A DNA stretch of 20,901 nucleotides from positions 1-20,901 of IMG/VR virus record IMGVR_UViG_3300030104_002186. The stretch is one strand, 5' to 3'. The notes beneath the pieces were generated by a model. The model did no database searches. It saw nothing but the letters and a program-made list of their open reading frames with translations, and was not told the origin of the DNA. This DNA comes from a virus. Shown piece after piece: positions 1-7,184 of this stretch. The number at the start of each line of letters is the position of its first letter. The stretch's first letter is position 1. The translations under genes and the position numbers were made by a program.

Positions 1-200
1 TTAGTTGCTGCTAAACCTTCACCATAGATCATTGCTCCTATTGACTTTACCAAAGCGCCATTAATAGCACTTCCTAAGAATAGTTCAAGCAAGTAATTAG
101 GATAAAGGTTGTCCTCACCAAAAGAAACCCAATCATTTCTAGAGTCTTCTACCAAGTGAGGTATGTTATAATGTGATAATTTTATTAAATCTAAATTCAT
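1..200 (-). CDS. Phage portal protein, N-terminal fragment (runs off the left edge)
   Basis: The leftward reading frame opens with an ATG at 200-198 and stays open for 66 codons to the window edge, so the gene is partial at its C-terminus. The visible protein begins MNLDLIKLSHYNIPHLVED and continues with WVSFGEDNLYPNYLLELF and SAINGALVKSIGAMIYGEG. A 'W-V-S-[FY]-G-x-D-N-L-[FY]-P-x-Y-L' stretch followed by 'S-A-I-x-x-A-[IL]-V' and 'M-I-x-G-x-G' is the N-terminal pattern I associate with portal proteins of Bacteroidota phages. The portal forms the dodecameric ring at the capsid vertex through which DNA is packaged and released. The start lies 3 nt after the stop of the upstream gene, with no separate promoter, so it is probably cotranscribed and coupled. 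Placement far downstream of terminase is unusual. Family call is by eye from only 66 residues. Confidence 0.72.
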   Translation of the reverse strand, partial: MNLDLIKLSHYNIPHLVEDSRNDWVSFGEDNLYPNYLLELFLGSAINGALVKSIGAMIYGEGLAAT

Positions 201-202
201 AG

Positions 203-694
203 TTAATTTGTTAAATAGACGCTTTCATTTTCTGAATCGCTAGTTGTATATTCTGTATATGTCGGACTAGGGTATGAAACATTATTTCCATCAACAGGTA
301 TTACATTTGCTAGGCCATTATAAATAACTTTTAAACCCGTAGGGTCTAAATTGCTACTGCTTGTGTTTTCATAGACTGTATAATCATAAAACCCCAAAGG
401 AGATTCAGGGTAGCCTAGATTTACATATCCCAAAACAGGAAAATTTAGCCCTCTCACACTTGCCAAACAATAAAGACCAATATATCGTTCTAAATTTGTT
501 TTTATTGCACTTGAGCAAAAATATACTGATTTTCCTGTTTGCTGACTTTTTAATTTTTGTAAAGGATTGTAAAAATCTCCTTCAGGATATGTAGCACTAG
601 CAAAACGTATATCTATTTCATTATACAAATTTAAGTATATAGTGTTTTGTATATGAAGTGGCTGAGTTACTGTATTTATTTTTAGTTGTATCAT
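203..694 (-). CDS. Virion-associated protein of unknown role, paralog of its upstream neighbour
   Basis: A 163-residue protein with ATG at 694, rich in Tyr, Asn, Ser and Thr and without membrane segments or a clear signal peptide, which suits a beta-rich structural protein. Its C-terminal part (from PLGFYDYTVYEN at about residues 99-110 through YNGLAN to ESVYLTN at the end) matches the corresponding part of the gene at 699-1256 (PLGFYNITVYEM, YNGIVN, DSVYITY). The N-terminal halves have largely diverged apart from the opening MxxxKIN. The two genes are therefore tandem duplicates. It sits 4 nt after the paralog and 2 nt before the portal gene. I do not recognise a function; proteins with this 'GFYxxTVYE...YNG' ending occur near head genes in Bacteroidota phages, so a connector, decoration or fibre role is possible but unproven. 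Confidence 0.7.
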   Translation of the reverse strand: MIQLKINTVTQPLHIQNTIYLNLYNEIDIRFASATYPEGDFYNPLQKLKSQQTGKSVYFCSSAIKTNLERYIGLYCLASVRGLNFPVLGYVNLGYPESPLGFYDYTVYENTSSSNLDPTGLKVIYNGLANVIPVDGNNVSYPSPTYTEYTTSDSENESVYLTN

Positions 695-698
695 TTAT

Positions 699-1256
699 CT
701 AATAAGTTATATATACACTATCATTATCAGCATCATTAATTGTATAATCATTGTATTGTACTTCTTCAAAATTAGTGCTATTATCATCAGCGCTAGGGTA
801 CATATTTACTATGCCATTATATAAAACAGCTTTTGCATTATCAGGATTTAAATCATCATTTGTTTCCATTTCATATACGGTTATATTATAAAAACCTAAA
901 GGAAAATCATCATCACCTACAATTACTTTGCCATCAGTTAAGTCTTCTATAGCAAGTGGATTTGTGTTATAATTCCACGATAAAGTAACAAATCTTTCAT
1001 AAGAATTAAAATTTGCAACACTACTTACAGAAGGCATATTATTTCCATTACTAAAAATCTTTGTTTTTTTAGTAAATTGACTCTCTAGCTTAAATAAAAA
1101 ATATGGAAAAGATAAAAAGTAATAAATGTCTCCAAGAAATTCATATTCAAAAAAAGTAGGTGTTTGAACGATTTTATCGCTTATATCAATACGATTAGAT
1201 ATACTACTGTTCCAATTACTAGGTGTTACTGTTTTATTGATTTTAGCTTGAAACAT
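699..1256 (-). CDS. Virion-associated protein of unknown role, tandem paralog
   Basis: A 185-residue protein with ATG at 1256, 2 nt downstream of the stop of the small ORF at 1259-1432. The C-terminal segment from PLGFYNITVYEM (about residues 119-130) to DSVYITY is shared with the next gene, including the YNG and acidic N/D-rich stretches (DDLNPDNAK, SADDNSTN, NDADND). The middle contains aromatic runs (YYFLSFPYFLFKL, about residues 45-57) too polar-flanked to be a confident membrane helix. It is about 20 residues longer than its paralog, mainly in the central region. It lies in the leftward virion operon between the tail-tube candidate and portal. No known domain recognised; a structural role is inferred from position and composition only. 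Confidence 0.7.
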   Translation of the reverse strand: MFQAKINKTVTPSNWNSSISNRIDISDKIVQTPTFFEYEFLGDIYYFLSFPYFLFKLESQFTKKTKIFSNGNNMPSVSSVANFNSYERFVTLSWNYNTNPLAIEDLTDGKVIVGDDDFPLGFYNITVYEMETNDDLNPDNAKAVLYNGIVNMYPSADDNSTNFEEVQYNDYTINDADNDSVYITY

Positions 1257-1258
1257 CT

Positions 1259-1432
1259 TTATCCTTTTAATACCTTTTTTAAGGTTTTTGTTTTTAGATT
1301 ATATCCCAATATTTCCCATTTCTCATTTTCCTTAATAGGCTTTTCATAAACAGGTTCATTTGCAATTTGCTGCTCTGTTTCTTTTATTATTTTATCTATA
1401 TCCGCTTGTGTTAGTGTTCTATAACTAGTCAT
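1259..1432 (-). CDS. Small hypothetical protein, 57 residues
   Basis: ATG at 1432-1430 opens a 57-codon frame ending in TAA at 1261-1259. The product starts MTSYRTLTQADIDKIIKE and ends KTKTLKKVLKG. It is strongly charged and probably helical in its N-terminal third, with no Cys and no membrane segment. Its start overlaps the stop of the preceding small ORF by 8 nt (ATGACTAG), and its stop lies 2 nt before the next ATG. Such tight packing on both sides supports translation. The central KPIKENEKWEILGYNLKTK could be a short beta unit. Function unknown; position suggests a virion or assembly accessory. Confidence 0.6.
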   Translation of the reverse strand: MTSYRTLTQADIDKIIKETEQQIANEPVYEKPIKENEKWEILGYNLKTKTLKKVLKG

Positions 1433-1586
1433 ATTTCTTTTTCTTCTTTGGTTTTTCTATTTCGAAATATCTGTCCCTCAATGTTTGATTCAGTTTGCTA
1501 ATCTCTGTTTGAGTTAATTCATTTAATGGTTTTTTAATGTTTGTGACTGATACGCCATCCCATTTCTTTTTTATTATATAAGCCAT
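1425..1586 (-). CDS. Small basic hypothetical protein, 53 residues
   Basis: ATG at 1586-1584 opens 53 codons ending in TAG at 1427-1425. The product begins MAYIIKKKWDGVSVTNIKKP, continues LNELTQTEISKLNQTLRDRYF, and ends in a Lys run (KPKKKKKYD). A short beta-strand-like 'KWDGVSVT' followed by a 'LT..E+..L' helix is a pattern I have seen in small proteins encoded beside head genes in Bacteroidota phages, but it has no assigned role. It is the first gene after the intrinsic terminator at 1638-1661, and a TTTTATACTTAT element sits 12 nt before its start, so it probably begins a new expression unit that continues through the paralogs to portal. It overlaps the next ORF by 8 nt. Confidence 0.6.
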   Translation of the reverse strand: MAYIIKKKWDGVSVTNIKKPLNELTQTEISKLNQTLRDRYFEIEKPKKKKKYD

Positions 1587-1598
1587 AGCATCTTTATT

Positions 1599-1610
1599 AT
1601 AAGTATAAAA
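1599..1610 (-). promoter_or_regulatory. TTTTATACTTAT element, copy 1
   Basis: On the leftward strand this reads TTTTATACTTAT, preceded by GTAAC, 12 nt before the ATG at 1586 and just after the terminator at 1638-1661. It is identical in 12 of 12 bases to copies at 4010-4021, 5046-5057 and 14025-14036. A position after a terminator and before a new gene set suits a promoter. It resembles but does not match the Bacteroidota -7 box TAnnTTTG. Confidence 0.5.
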
Positions 1611-1637
1611 GTTACATTATTGTTTTTATTCCACAAA

Positions 1638-1661
1638 AAAAGGGGCAATAAAACCCCTTTT
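1638..1661 (-). terminator. Intrinsic terminator after the tail-tube candidate gene
   Basis: Read leftward, an 8-bp stem AAAAGGGG / CCCCTTTT with an 8-nt loop is followed by a run of seven T in total (CCCCTTTTTTTG). It starts 21 nt after the stop codon at 1683. The perfect G4/C4 stem, in otherwise A/T-rich DNA, with a T tract on the leftward strand is a textbook Rho-independent terminator. The plus strand also has AAAA/TTTT ends, so weak bidirectional action is possible. Confidence 0.8.
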
Positions 1662-1682
1662 CTTATATATAGAGAGTAGCAA

Positions 1683-2288
1683 TTATGCCTCTGTTATTGA
1701 TAAATTAGCTTCATCATCTAATCCATCAAACGGATATTTGTCTTGCCCTGGTGTTCCTGCAGGTAATACAATAAATGGTGCAAGTTCTTCTGCACTTAAT
1801 TCGATTGTAAATCCTGACATATCACCTTTTGCAACACCTGAAACAACTGTTCCACCCGTTACATCACAGCCATTATTATATCCTAATAAAAACACTTGAT
1901 TATTATTATCCTGAACAAAAATTTGAGGTCTTGCATAAGCTAACAATCTTAATTGATACGCTGTTGCAGACGTTATTTTTTGCAATGTCAAAGATAATGT
2001 TTGTGTGTAAAAAGTAGTACCATTAGCACTGTCTGCATTTACATTGATAGTCATAGAACTTAAATTAGGTCTCAATGCATATCTGTAAACCGTAACCGTG
2101 CCTGGCGCTGTTCCGTCAGATTTTTGCCACGTTGAAAATCCTGCATTAGTCATAATAAATGTATCAGCAGTTACCGTGTCTACCGACTCGATATTTTGGT
2201 AATATTCATTTGTGACGTAAACATATTTCAGCCCCCCAATTTGATCTTTGCAATCTACACCGATTGCCGCTGTTAAGTTACAACTCAT
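1683..2288 (-). CDS. Virion structural protein, candidate major tail (tube) protein
   Basis: A 201-residue soluble protein starting MSCNLTAAIGVDCKDQIGG at 2288. It is rich in Thr, Val and Gly. Recognisable segments are the N-terminal CNLT...DCKD, 'TTFYTQTLSLTLQKI' (about 91-105), 'YQLRLLAYARPQIFVQDNN' (about 111-129), 'VFLLGYNNGCDVTGG' and the end 'FIVLPAGTPGQDKYPF'. This set of motifs recurs in an uncharacterised structural family of Bacteroidota phages. An alternating beta pattern with 'L..L......FVQDNN..VFLLGY' suits a tail-tube or connector fold, but that is inference. The Cys after MS is not a lipobox, as no hydrophobic signal precedes it. The gene is isolated by intrinsic terminators on both sides (2317-2338 and 1638-1661), which suggests its own mRNA and high dosage, as expected for a major virion protein. 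Confidence 0.65.
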   Translation of the reverse strand: MSCNLTAAIGVDCKDQIGGLKYVYVTNEYYQNIESVDTVTADTFIMTNAGFSTWQKSDGTAPGTVTVYRYALRPNLSSMTINVNADSANGTTFYTQTLSLTLQKITSATAYQLRLLAYARPQIFVQDNNNQVFLLGYNNGCDVTGGTVVSGVAKGDMSGFTIELSAEELAPFIVLPAGTPGQDKYPFDGLDDEANLSITEA

Positions 2289-2316
2289 AGTATTTTATTT
2301 TTAAAAAGTTAATAAA

Positions 2317-2338
2317 AGGGGGTATATTTCAACCCCCT
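2317..2338 (-). terminator. Intrinsic terminator after the major capsid gene
   Basis: Read leftward, AGGGGGT and ACCCCCT form a 7-bp stem around an 8-nt loop, followed by TTTTATTAACTTTTT. It begins 13 nt after the capsid stop codon at 2352 and ends 28 nt before the next ATG at 2288. The G5/C5 stem is distinctive in this A/T-rich DNA. Confidence 0.75.
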
Positions 2339-2351
2339 ATTAAAGTGTTAA

Positions 2352-3332
2352 TTAGTGTGTGTGACCAACTACACCGTCTGCTTTAACGGCAGTTTGTACA
2401 CCAACAGCAAAGTTCATTATAATTCTAACTGCATCATTACCCATATATTCGTATGTAGGAATAATTTGAGCTTCAGTCCAATCAGTAGCAAGGTTAGTAC
2501 CGTATACCATATTAGACTTGTATGTTAATACAATTGAATCATCAAATGTGCCTGGGCAAACGTGAATTGGTATGCCTAAGAATGTCATATTCTGTAGTGC
2601 TTGATTTGATCCTAATGAGTTAATACCTTGACCATTTCCTGCTAATGCAAGTTCTTGCATATATAATCCGTATGTTTTCATTGAAACATAAAAAGCAATA
2701 TCTGGTTTAGATAAAATGCCTGGTACACTTGCAACCGCTTTATCATATACTAATGAAAATTGAGCAACTGCATTTGAATTAGTAATAGCAGTAATTGCTT
2801 GTCCGTGGAAATTAGCCGTTGCACTTGCCGCCCAACCATCTGCATTAAATACACCATCATTAGACAAGAAACCAACAGAGTTATTAGAGCCATCTAAAAT
2901 ACCTCTCCATATTCCATTTTCTATTTGCTGACCTGCATTTGCTGCAACAGTAGCCATTAAGAAATCAGAAAAGCTAGTTGGTAAATCACCATTTCTAGCC
3001 ATTGTTTCACCAATCCAGGTAGGGAATATAGTCCCTCGGCATACTTCCTCATTTACTTTATATTGAGTTAGTGTTAATACTTGCTCATCAAAAGTAGTAT
3101 TAGATTCGTCAGAGAATCCACAAGCACTAGCAACAACAGGTGTTGGTGAACCTACGTTCCCGATAACCGCTTTAGAGTTTAAACCATCTATTTGTCTCAC
3201 AAATCCCTTTGCAACCGTGTCAGGACTTTTAACTGCCGCAGCTACATAAGGCAAAGCCAATTTACCTGCATAGGTATCAGCTATAACTTCGATATCAAAG
3301 TTTCTTTTTTTATTTAAATTTTCTTTCGCCAT
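2352..3332 (-). CDS. Major capsid protein (HK97-type fold expected)
   Basis: A 326-residue protein starting MAKENLNKKRNFDIEVIAD at 3332. It follows a protease-like gene and an acidic scaffold candidate, the usual order protease-scaffold-capsid. Features that suit a capsid subunit are the soluble mixed alpha/beta composition, 'CRGTIFPTWIGETMARNGD' (about 98-116), 'ENGIWRGILDGSN' (about 137-149), the 'IAFYVSMKTYGLYMQEL' segment and 'FLGIPIHVCPGTFDDSIVLTYKSNMVYGTNL' near the C-terminus, where HK97-type capsids carry a 'G.P+.......+.....N+..GT+L' pattern (P-domain strand region). No proteolytic delta domain is obvious at the N-terminus, consistent with the separate scaffold gene. It ends VVGHTH. 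Strong intrinsic terminator 13 nt after the stop. Assignment is by context plus pattern, not by search. Confidence 0.8.
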   Translation of the reverse strand: MAKENLNKKRNFDIEVIADTYAGKLALPYVAAAVKSPDTVAKGFVRQIDGLNSKAVIGNVGSPTPVVASACGFSDESNTTFDEQVLTLTQYKVNEEVCRGTIFPTWIGETMARNGDLPTSFSDFLMATVAANAGQQIENGIWRGILDGSNNSVGFLSNDGVFNADGWAASATANFHGQAITAITNSNAVAQFSLVYDKAVASVPGILSKPDIAFYVSMKTYGLYMQELALAGNGQGINSLGSNQALQNMTFLGIPIHVCPGTFDDSIVLTYKSNMVYGTNLATDWTEAQIIPTYEYMGNDAVRIIMNFAVGVQTAVKADGVVGHTH

Positions 3333-3342
3333 TTTTTTAAAA

Positions 3343-4002
3343 TTATTTGTTATTAATGTAATATGCTGCCCGTTCTTGTGTAGACAGTTTGGTTAAATCA
3401 ACAGTTGCACTAAAGTTTTCGCCTTCAGGATTGTATGAAATACCTTCCGTAGCAGGCTCATCACTTAATTCAACTATTTTGCTTTTAAGTTCTTCAACTT
3501 GTGTCATTAGTTCGCTAATAACTTCAGCAGACATTTCAGTTTTGTCTTCTTCAGAATCTTCGGAAACTTCTTCAGATAATTCAGCAGATGCTTCTACTTT
3601 ATCTGCTTTTAAATCAGCAACAGCGTCCTCTAAGTTTTTAATTCTTTTTTCCATTCCTTCCCAATCAGCAACATCAGCTTCTTCAGCTAATTCTTCTTCT
3701 GTAGATTCTTCAGATGCTTCAACATCTTCAGCTTCTTTTTCTTCACCTAGGTCTAGTATTTCAGAATTTTCACCGATTGTCATTTCGTTGCCATTTTCCA
3801 TTTTATAGTTTCCCGCAGATAATGCTTCTGCATCACCATCGTCACCGATAGCAAATACTTTAGAGCCGATCATAAATTGCTCATCTTCTGTAGCAATCAT
3901 TCGACCGTCATCTAATTTCATTTCAGCGTAGAACTTTACGCTATAAGATTTTGGTTCATTTTTCATTTTCAAGATATTTAAAATTTTTTCTAGAGTTCCC
4001 AT
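3343..4002 (-). CDS. Acidic coiled-coil protein, candidate head scaffold
   Basis: A 219-residue protein, strongly acidic (Glu-rich runs at about 87-112 and 136-155), with a predicted coiled-coil (WEGMEKRIKNLEDAVADLK, then ELMTQVEELKSKIVELSD). The first 80 residues look beta-rich ('SYSVKFYAEMKLDDGRM', 'ALSAGNYKMENGNEMTIG'), a 'L.xG.Y.+.NG..+.+.' hairpin repeat seen in Bacteroidota phage proteins next to XkdF-type proteases. The C-terminus (LSTQERAAYYINNK) is a short helix that could bind capsid. Position between protease and capsid, acidity and coiled-coil all suit a scaffolding protein. ATG at 4002 chosen because the TTTTATACTTAT element lies 7 nt upstream; an alternative in-frame ATG at residue 13 (MKNEPK) is possible. 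The antisense open frame here is a shadow of the Ser/Glu codons. Confidence 0.62.
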   Translation of the reverse strand: MGTLEKILNILKMKNEPKSYSVKFYAEMKLDDGRMIATEDEQFMIGSKVFAIGDDGDAEALSAGNYKMENGNEMTIGENSEILDLGEEKEAEDVEASEESTEEELAEEADVADWEGMEKRIKNLEDAVADLKADKVEASAELSEEVSEDSEEDKTEMSAEVISELMTQVEELKSKIVELSDEPATEGISYNPEGENFSATVDLTKLSTQERAAYYINNK

Positions 4003-4009
4003 AACATAA

Positions 4010-4021
4010 ATAAGTATAAAA
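4010..4021 (-). promoter_or_regulatory. TTTTATACTTAT element, copy 2
   Basis: Leftward-strand TTTTATACTTAT ending 7 nt before the ATG of the scaffold candidate (4002), in the 40-nt gap after the protease gene. Preceded by AATAAACACTTTTAAACC, similar to the AATAAACAA before copy 3. Identical to the copies at 1599, 5046 and 14025. Confidence 0.5.
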
Positions 4022-4042
4022 GGTTTAAAAGTGTTTATTTCT

Positions 4043-5038
4043 TTATCGTTTTACTGTCTTGTTTTTGATAGCCGCACAGACTTTAGCAGCCGTTTCTTTA
4101 TCTCCGTATTCTTTCATTTGATCCCTAATGCATTCATCCCACGAATATTTAAGCATAGCTTTTCTTTTAGCAAAAGCAACATATTCTAGCATTTTGTATT
4201 TTTTCTTGTATTTTCTTTTTCCATCTTTTCCATATTCTTCCCTAGCTACAGCACTAGAATGGTCTGCACAGGGCATAAATAATTTGACACCATCAACAGA
4301 ATGCGAATGTGAGCCTGAGCAACCTTTAAACATTTCTGCATATAATTCTGCTTCTTCTTTATTTCTAAATAATGGCTCACCATCTAAAACACCAACAGGA
4401 TTTAATTCGTTTTGCAAAATGACTTCTTTAATTTTTCCCATTGTAATCTCATCAGGGCAATCAATACAAACCTCATCTAAAATATCAACCTCTTTTGATG
4501 CTTCAATTAATTTGTCCGTAAAGTAGCCTTCAATACTAAAGCCCCTCACCTCTTTGTTTTTAATTGATTCCCAAATATCAGGATTATTTTCTGCTGATAC
4601 TTGCACAAACCACGTTCCGATAGGTAGATTTTTAAAGCCATACATATTAGACTTGTCGTATTTTTTATCTTCTTTAATCCATGATTCTACGACAGTTAAT
4701 CCTTGTATTGGTTGTTTGTGTTCAAAAGTGTGATTATTGTTGTTTAAACTATTCATAAATAGCTTCTGTGCTTGTTTAATAGTTTCCTTAGTAAAAAAAA
4801 CTTCGTATTCCTCATTTGTTTCCTTGTCTAATCTTGGTATTTTTTTGTCAGGTATTAAAATTGCACCAACTAATTGCTTTTTTTCTTCATCTACTTTTGC
4901 AAGTGATAAAAAATCATTATTGAAATAGACAAAGTTTTCCTCTATTGCAGGAAATTTAACAATTGAAATTGCATCAACGCCAAACATATCTGCTGTTTCG
5001 TCTATTATTAATTCGATAAGTTTTTTCTTTTTAGCCAT
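4043..5038 (-). CDS. XkdF-like prohead protease with C-terminal Cys/His extension
   Basis: A 331-residue protein. Residues 1-180 match the XkdF-like putative serine protease pattern: an N-terminal 'VDAISIVKFPAIEENFVYF', 'LVGAILIPDKKIPR', 'HTFEHKQPIQGLTVVESWI' with candidate catalytic His103 or His107, 'GTWFVQVSAENNPDIW', and 'EVRGFSIEGYF' with candidate catalytic Ser168. In phages such proteins mature the prohead. The C-terminal 150 residues are extra: a 'GCSGSHSHSVDGVKLFMPCADH' cluster (about 239-260) that looks metal- or structure-related, then a basic stretch (GKRKYKKKYK), and a last 'YSWDECIRDQMKEYGDKETA' with VCAAIKNK (about 298-326), a small 'W.+CI.DQ...YG....A..+C..IKNK' module. Upstream of scaffold and capsid, as expected. 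The extension may be a structural passenger or an autoprocessed tail. Confidence 0.7.
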   Translation of the reverse strand: MAKKKKLIELIIDETADMFGVDAISIVKFPAIEENFVYFNNDFLSLAKVDEEKKQLVGAILIPDKKIPRLDKETNEEYEVFFTKETIKQAQKLFMNSLNNNNHTFEHKQPIQGLTVVESWIKEDKKYDKSNMYGFKNLPIGTWFVQVSAENNPDIWESIKNKEVRGFSIEGYFTDKLIEASKEVDILDEVCIDCPDEITMGKIKEVILQNELNPVGVLDGEPLFRNKEEAELYAEMFKGCSGSHSHSVDGVKLFMPCADHSSAVAREEYGKDGKRKYKKKYKMLEYVAFAKRKAMLKYSWDECIRDQMKEYGDKETAAKVCAAIKNKTVKR

Positions 5039-5045
5039 AACATCT

Positions 5046-5057
5046 ATAAGTATAAAA
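5046..5057 (-). promoter_or_regulatory. TTTTATACTTAT element, copy 3
   Basis: Leftward-strand TTTTATACTTAT ending 7 nt before the ATG of the XkdF-like gene (5038), in the 32-nt gap after the tape measure gene. Its placement would start a head-gene unit separate from the tail module. Identical to three other copies. Confidence 0.5.
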
Positions 5058-5070
5058 TTGTTTATTTTGT

Positions 5071-7020
5071 TTACAAAGTTGCCTGTGTTTCTAATTCTTC
5101 TTGTAATGCCTGTGAACTTGAAATATCATTTTCAACCACAAAAGCCTTCATAGGTTCAACAGGTGTATCTTGACCTAATTGTGTATTTCCAATAAGTTCC
5201 ATATTTGGTAAAGTGCTAGTACCCGTTCTCATTCCACCACCTGACGGCACACTAACATTAGCAGAACTACCACCACCACCACCACCAGCCACTTTGCCTA
5301 AAGTAGCTTTTGCATTTGCTATTCCTGTTAATACTGTTGCAATCATTTGTGCTAAAAATACAGGTTGTGTAAATATAGCCGCTGGCCCTGTTCCAGCAGC
5401 AGCTGCAGTTGCTCCTGCAATAGCACTAGAAATACCTGTTGCTGTGTCAATAAGTATCTGAGCCATAGCCGAAGCTTTTGCGCCTGCAGTTCCTTCTTTA
5501 AACAGTCCTTGCATAGCTCCTAAAACACCTTTAGCCGCATCAACTTTTTCTTTTGATGTTACTTTAGTTATTTTAACTTGTATATTTTCAGAATCAATAA
5601 AGTCTTTTAATGCTTGATTTGTCCAGTAACCTGATTTTGCTGCTCCATCACGTCTAATCTCTGACATATCAAAATTAGCTCGTTCAGCAGCTTGTATTAA
5701 TTGTTCCCTCATTTCACCCCCATACAAGTCCATTTCTTTGTCAATTTGCCCTTGTATAACAGCGTCATTTATTTCTTTGATTTTTCGGGCTTCTTCTGAT
5801 TCTAATTCATTTCGTATGCTTAAAGCCTCACCAATTAAAATTGACTCAGAATCAATTTGTTGTTGCAATAAATCATATTTTTCTTGATAAGTGTTTTTTA
5901 TATCTTGAATTTCTTTTTCTGTTGCAGACATATTTCTGTTTAAAACCTTGTCTGTAAATTCTTGATTGTTTTTTGCTCTATCTGCATTAGCTTTTTCTTC
6001 GGCAGCTTCTACTGCAGCAATTTTGTCTAATTCAGCTTGTTCCTCTTGTTTTATTTTATTAATAGTTTCTTGCTTAATAGCATTTATTTTGTTATTAAGT
6101 TCTATTTGTTTTGTTCCTGATTCTTGCTGTATGTTAAATAATGCTATTTCTAATTCTGCAAGTTTGTCTAAATCTTCAGCAGTATTTTCACTAGCTGCCA
6201 TTTCTTCTTGTTGAATCCTTACTGCTTCTGCTGCATTAGCAACTCTTTTGTCTAATAATTCTTGTTCTATTTGGAACGCTTGTTCTGCTGCTTCTAATCT
6301 TTCTTCTTCTGTTTTAGTTCTGTCTTCTGCTATTAATTTAAGTGCTTCTACTTCAGCCCTTTGTTTAGCTGTTTCAACATTTAATTCTCTTTGACTATCC
6401 CTTAAAGCAATTGACGCTTTTTTTAGTTCAGTCATTAATTTGATCTCTTTTTTTATTTCAGTACCTATCCCTTTAAATGCTTTCTCTCCTGATTCCTTAA
6501 CATCTTTGAATGATTTTTGTACAGTATCTAAAGCACCTTTAAAATCTCCTTTTAGAGCTTTACCCACAGCCTTAATAGGTGACAACCATAACTTAACCCC
6601 ATTAATTATAAGTTCCCCTAATGCTGAAAATCTATCAATAATAACACTAACAACAGCACCCATACCTGCTAATGCTGTTTCTAAAAGTTCAGCACCTCTT
6701 TTTGTTTGTGTAAAATAAGCTGTTAAAGAACCTATTGCTACAACAAATGCACCAATTCCTGTTGCTATTAAACCTGCTTTCATAGATTTAAAAGTCAAAC
6801 TAGATGCTACTTTAAGTGCTTGAAAATTCTTTTTTAAACCACCAACACTAACACCAAATAACCCCATGCTGTCAATAAGATCTTGCTGCTCTTTTTCTTG
6901 GTCTTCTAACTGCTTTTTTCTTGCAGCCGCTTGCTTTTTTTCTTCTTTAGCAATCTTTTTAATTCCATCTACAGCTTTTGCTGAGTCTAATTTTACTGAT
7001 ATTATTTTTTCAGCTGGCAT
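5071..7020 (-). CDS. Tail tape measure protein
   Basis: A 649-residue protein that sets tail length and is threaded through the tail tube. Layout: basic N-terminal helix (about 15-50, KKIAKEEKKQAAARKK), hydrophobic segment at about 82-103 (GLIATGIGAFVVAIGSLTAY), a second hydrophobic stretch near 117-140, a long Glu/Lys/Ala coiled-coil region (about 190-440), then a second hydrophobic segment near 530-575 (AIAGATAAAAGTGPAAIF and VFLAQMIATVLTGIANA), a Gly6 linker at about residue 580, and a short acidic C-terminus (AFVVENDISSSQALQEELE) typical of Bacteroidota phage tape measures. At 649 residues it is at the short end, suggesting a fairly short tail. No lysozyme or peptidase domain is seen. The start overlaps the preceding small gene by 19 nt. 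Confidence 0.85.
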   Translation of the reverse strand: MPAEKIISVKLDSAKAVDGIKKIAKEEKKQAAARKKQLEDQEKEQQDLIDSMGLFGVSVGGLKKNFQALKVASSLTFKSMKAGLIATGIGAFVVAIGSLTAYFTQTKRGAELLETALAGMGAVVSVIIDRFSALGELIINGVKLWLSPIKAVGKALKGDFKGALDTVQKSFKDVKESGEKAFKGIGTEIKKEIKLMTELKKASIALRDSQRELNVETAKQRAEVEALKLIAEDRTKTEEERLEAAEQAFQIEQELLDKRVANAAEAVRIQQEEMAASENTAEDLDKLAELEIALFNIQQESGTKQIELNNKINAIKQETINKIKQEEQAELDKIAAVEAAEEKANADRAKNNQEFTDKVLNRNMSATEKEIQDIKNTYQEKYDLLQQQIDSESILIGEALSIRNELESEEARKIKEINDAVIQGQIDKEMDLYGGEMREQLIQAAERANFDMSEIRRDGAAKSGYWTNQALKDFIDSENIQVKITKVTSKEKVDAAKGVLGAMQGLFKEGTAGAKASAMAQILIDTATGISSAIAGATAAAAGTGPAAIFTQPVFLAQMIATVLTGIANAKATLGKVAGGGGGGSSANVSVPSGGGMRTGTSTLPNMELIGNTQLGQDTPVEPMKAFVVENDISSSQALQEELETQATL

Positions 7021-7184
7021 ATTATTCTTTTTATTTGTTTAAACATTCTTTTAAAACTTGTGTGGTATTCTTGCATTCCGTAAACAAAGTCTAATTCTTT
7101 ATTTTTGTATTCTACTAATTGAATGTGGTCAATAGAAGGTATAATTAATTTTGCGGTTGATTCTATATATTTTTTTAATTCCAT
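7002..7184 (-). CDS. Small hypothetical tail-module protein, 60 residues
   Basis: A 60-residue basic protein beginning MELKKYIESTAKLIIPSID. It overlaps the end of the large tail gene by 10 nt and the start of the tape measure gene by 19 nt, so it is translated from the same message. The C-terminal half is Lys/Arg-rich (FKRMFKQIKRIICQLKK) and probably helical. No family recognised. Position between a tail hub-type gene and the tape measure suggests a tail assembly accessory. Confidence 0.6.
   Translation of the reverse strand: MELKKYIESTAKLIIPSIDHIQLVEYKNKELDFVYGMQEYHTSFKRMFKQIKRIICQLKK

Noticed and set aside
3389-3808. Long open frame on the plus strand opposite the scaffold candidate
   Set aside because: It is Ser-rich because it mirrors Glu/Asp/Ala codons of the acidic leftward gene; no leader, no neighbours on that strand.
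5058-5070. Possible terminator after the tape measure gene
   Set aside because: Only about 4-5 A/T pairs can form; no GC stem or long T tract.
5266-5290. GGT/CCA triplet repeat
   Set aside because: It merely encodes the poly-Gly linker of the tape measure protein.
4128-6718. Several plus-strand open frames opposite the protease and tape measure genes
   Set aside because: All are antisense to well-supported genes, have odd composition (Ser, Leu, Cys runs) and lack any operon partner.
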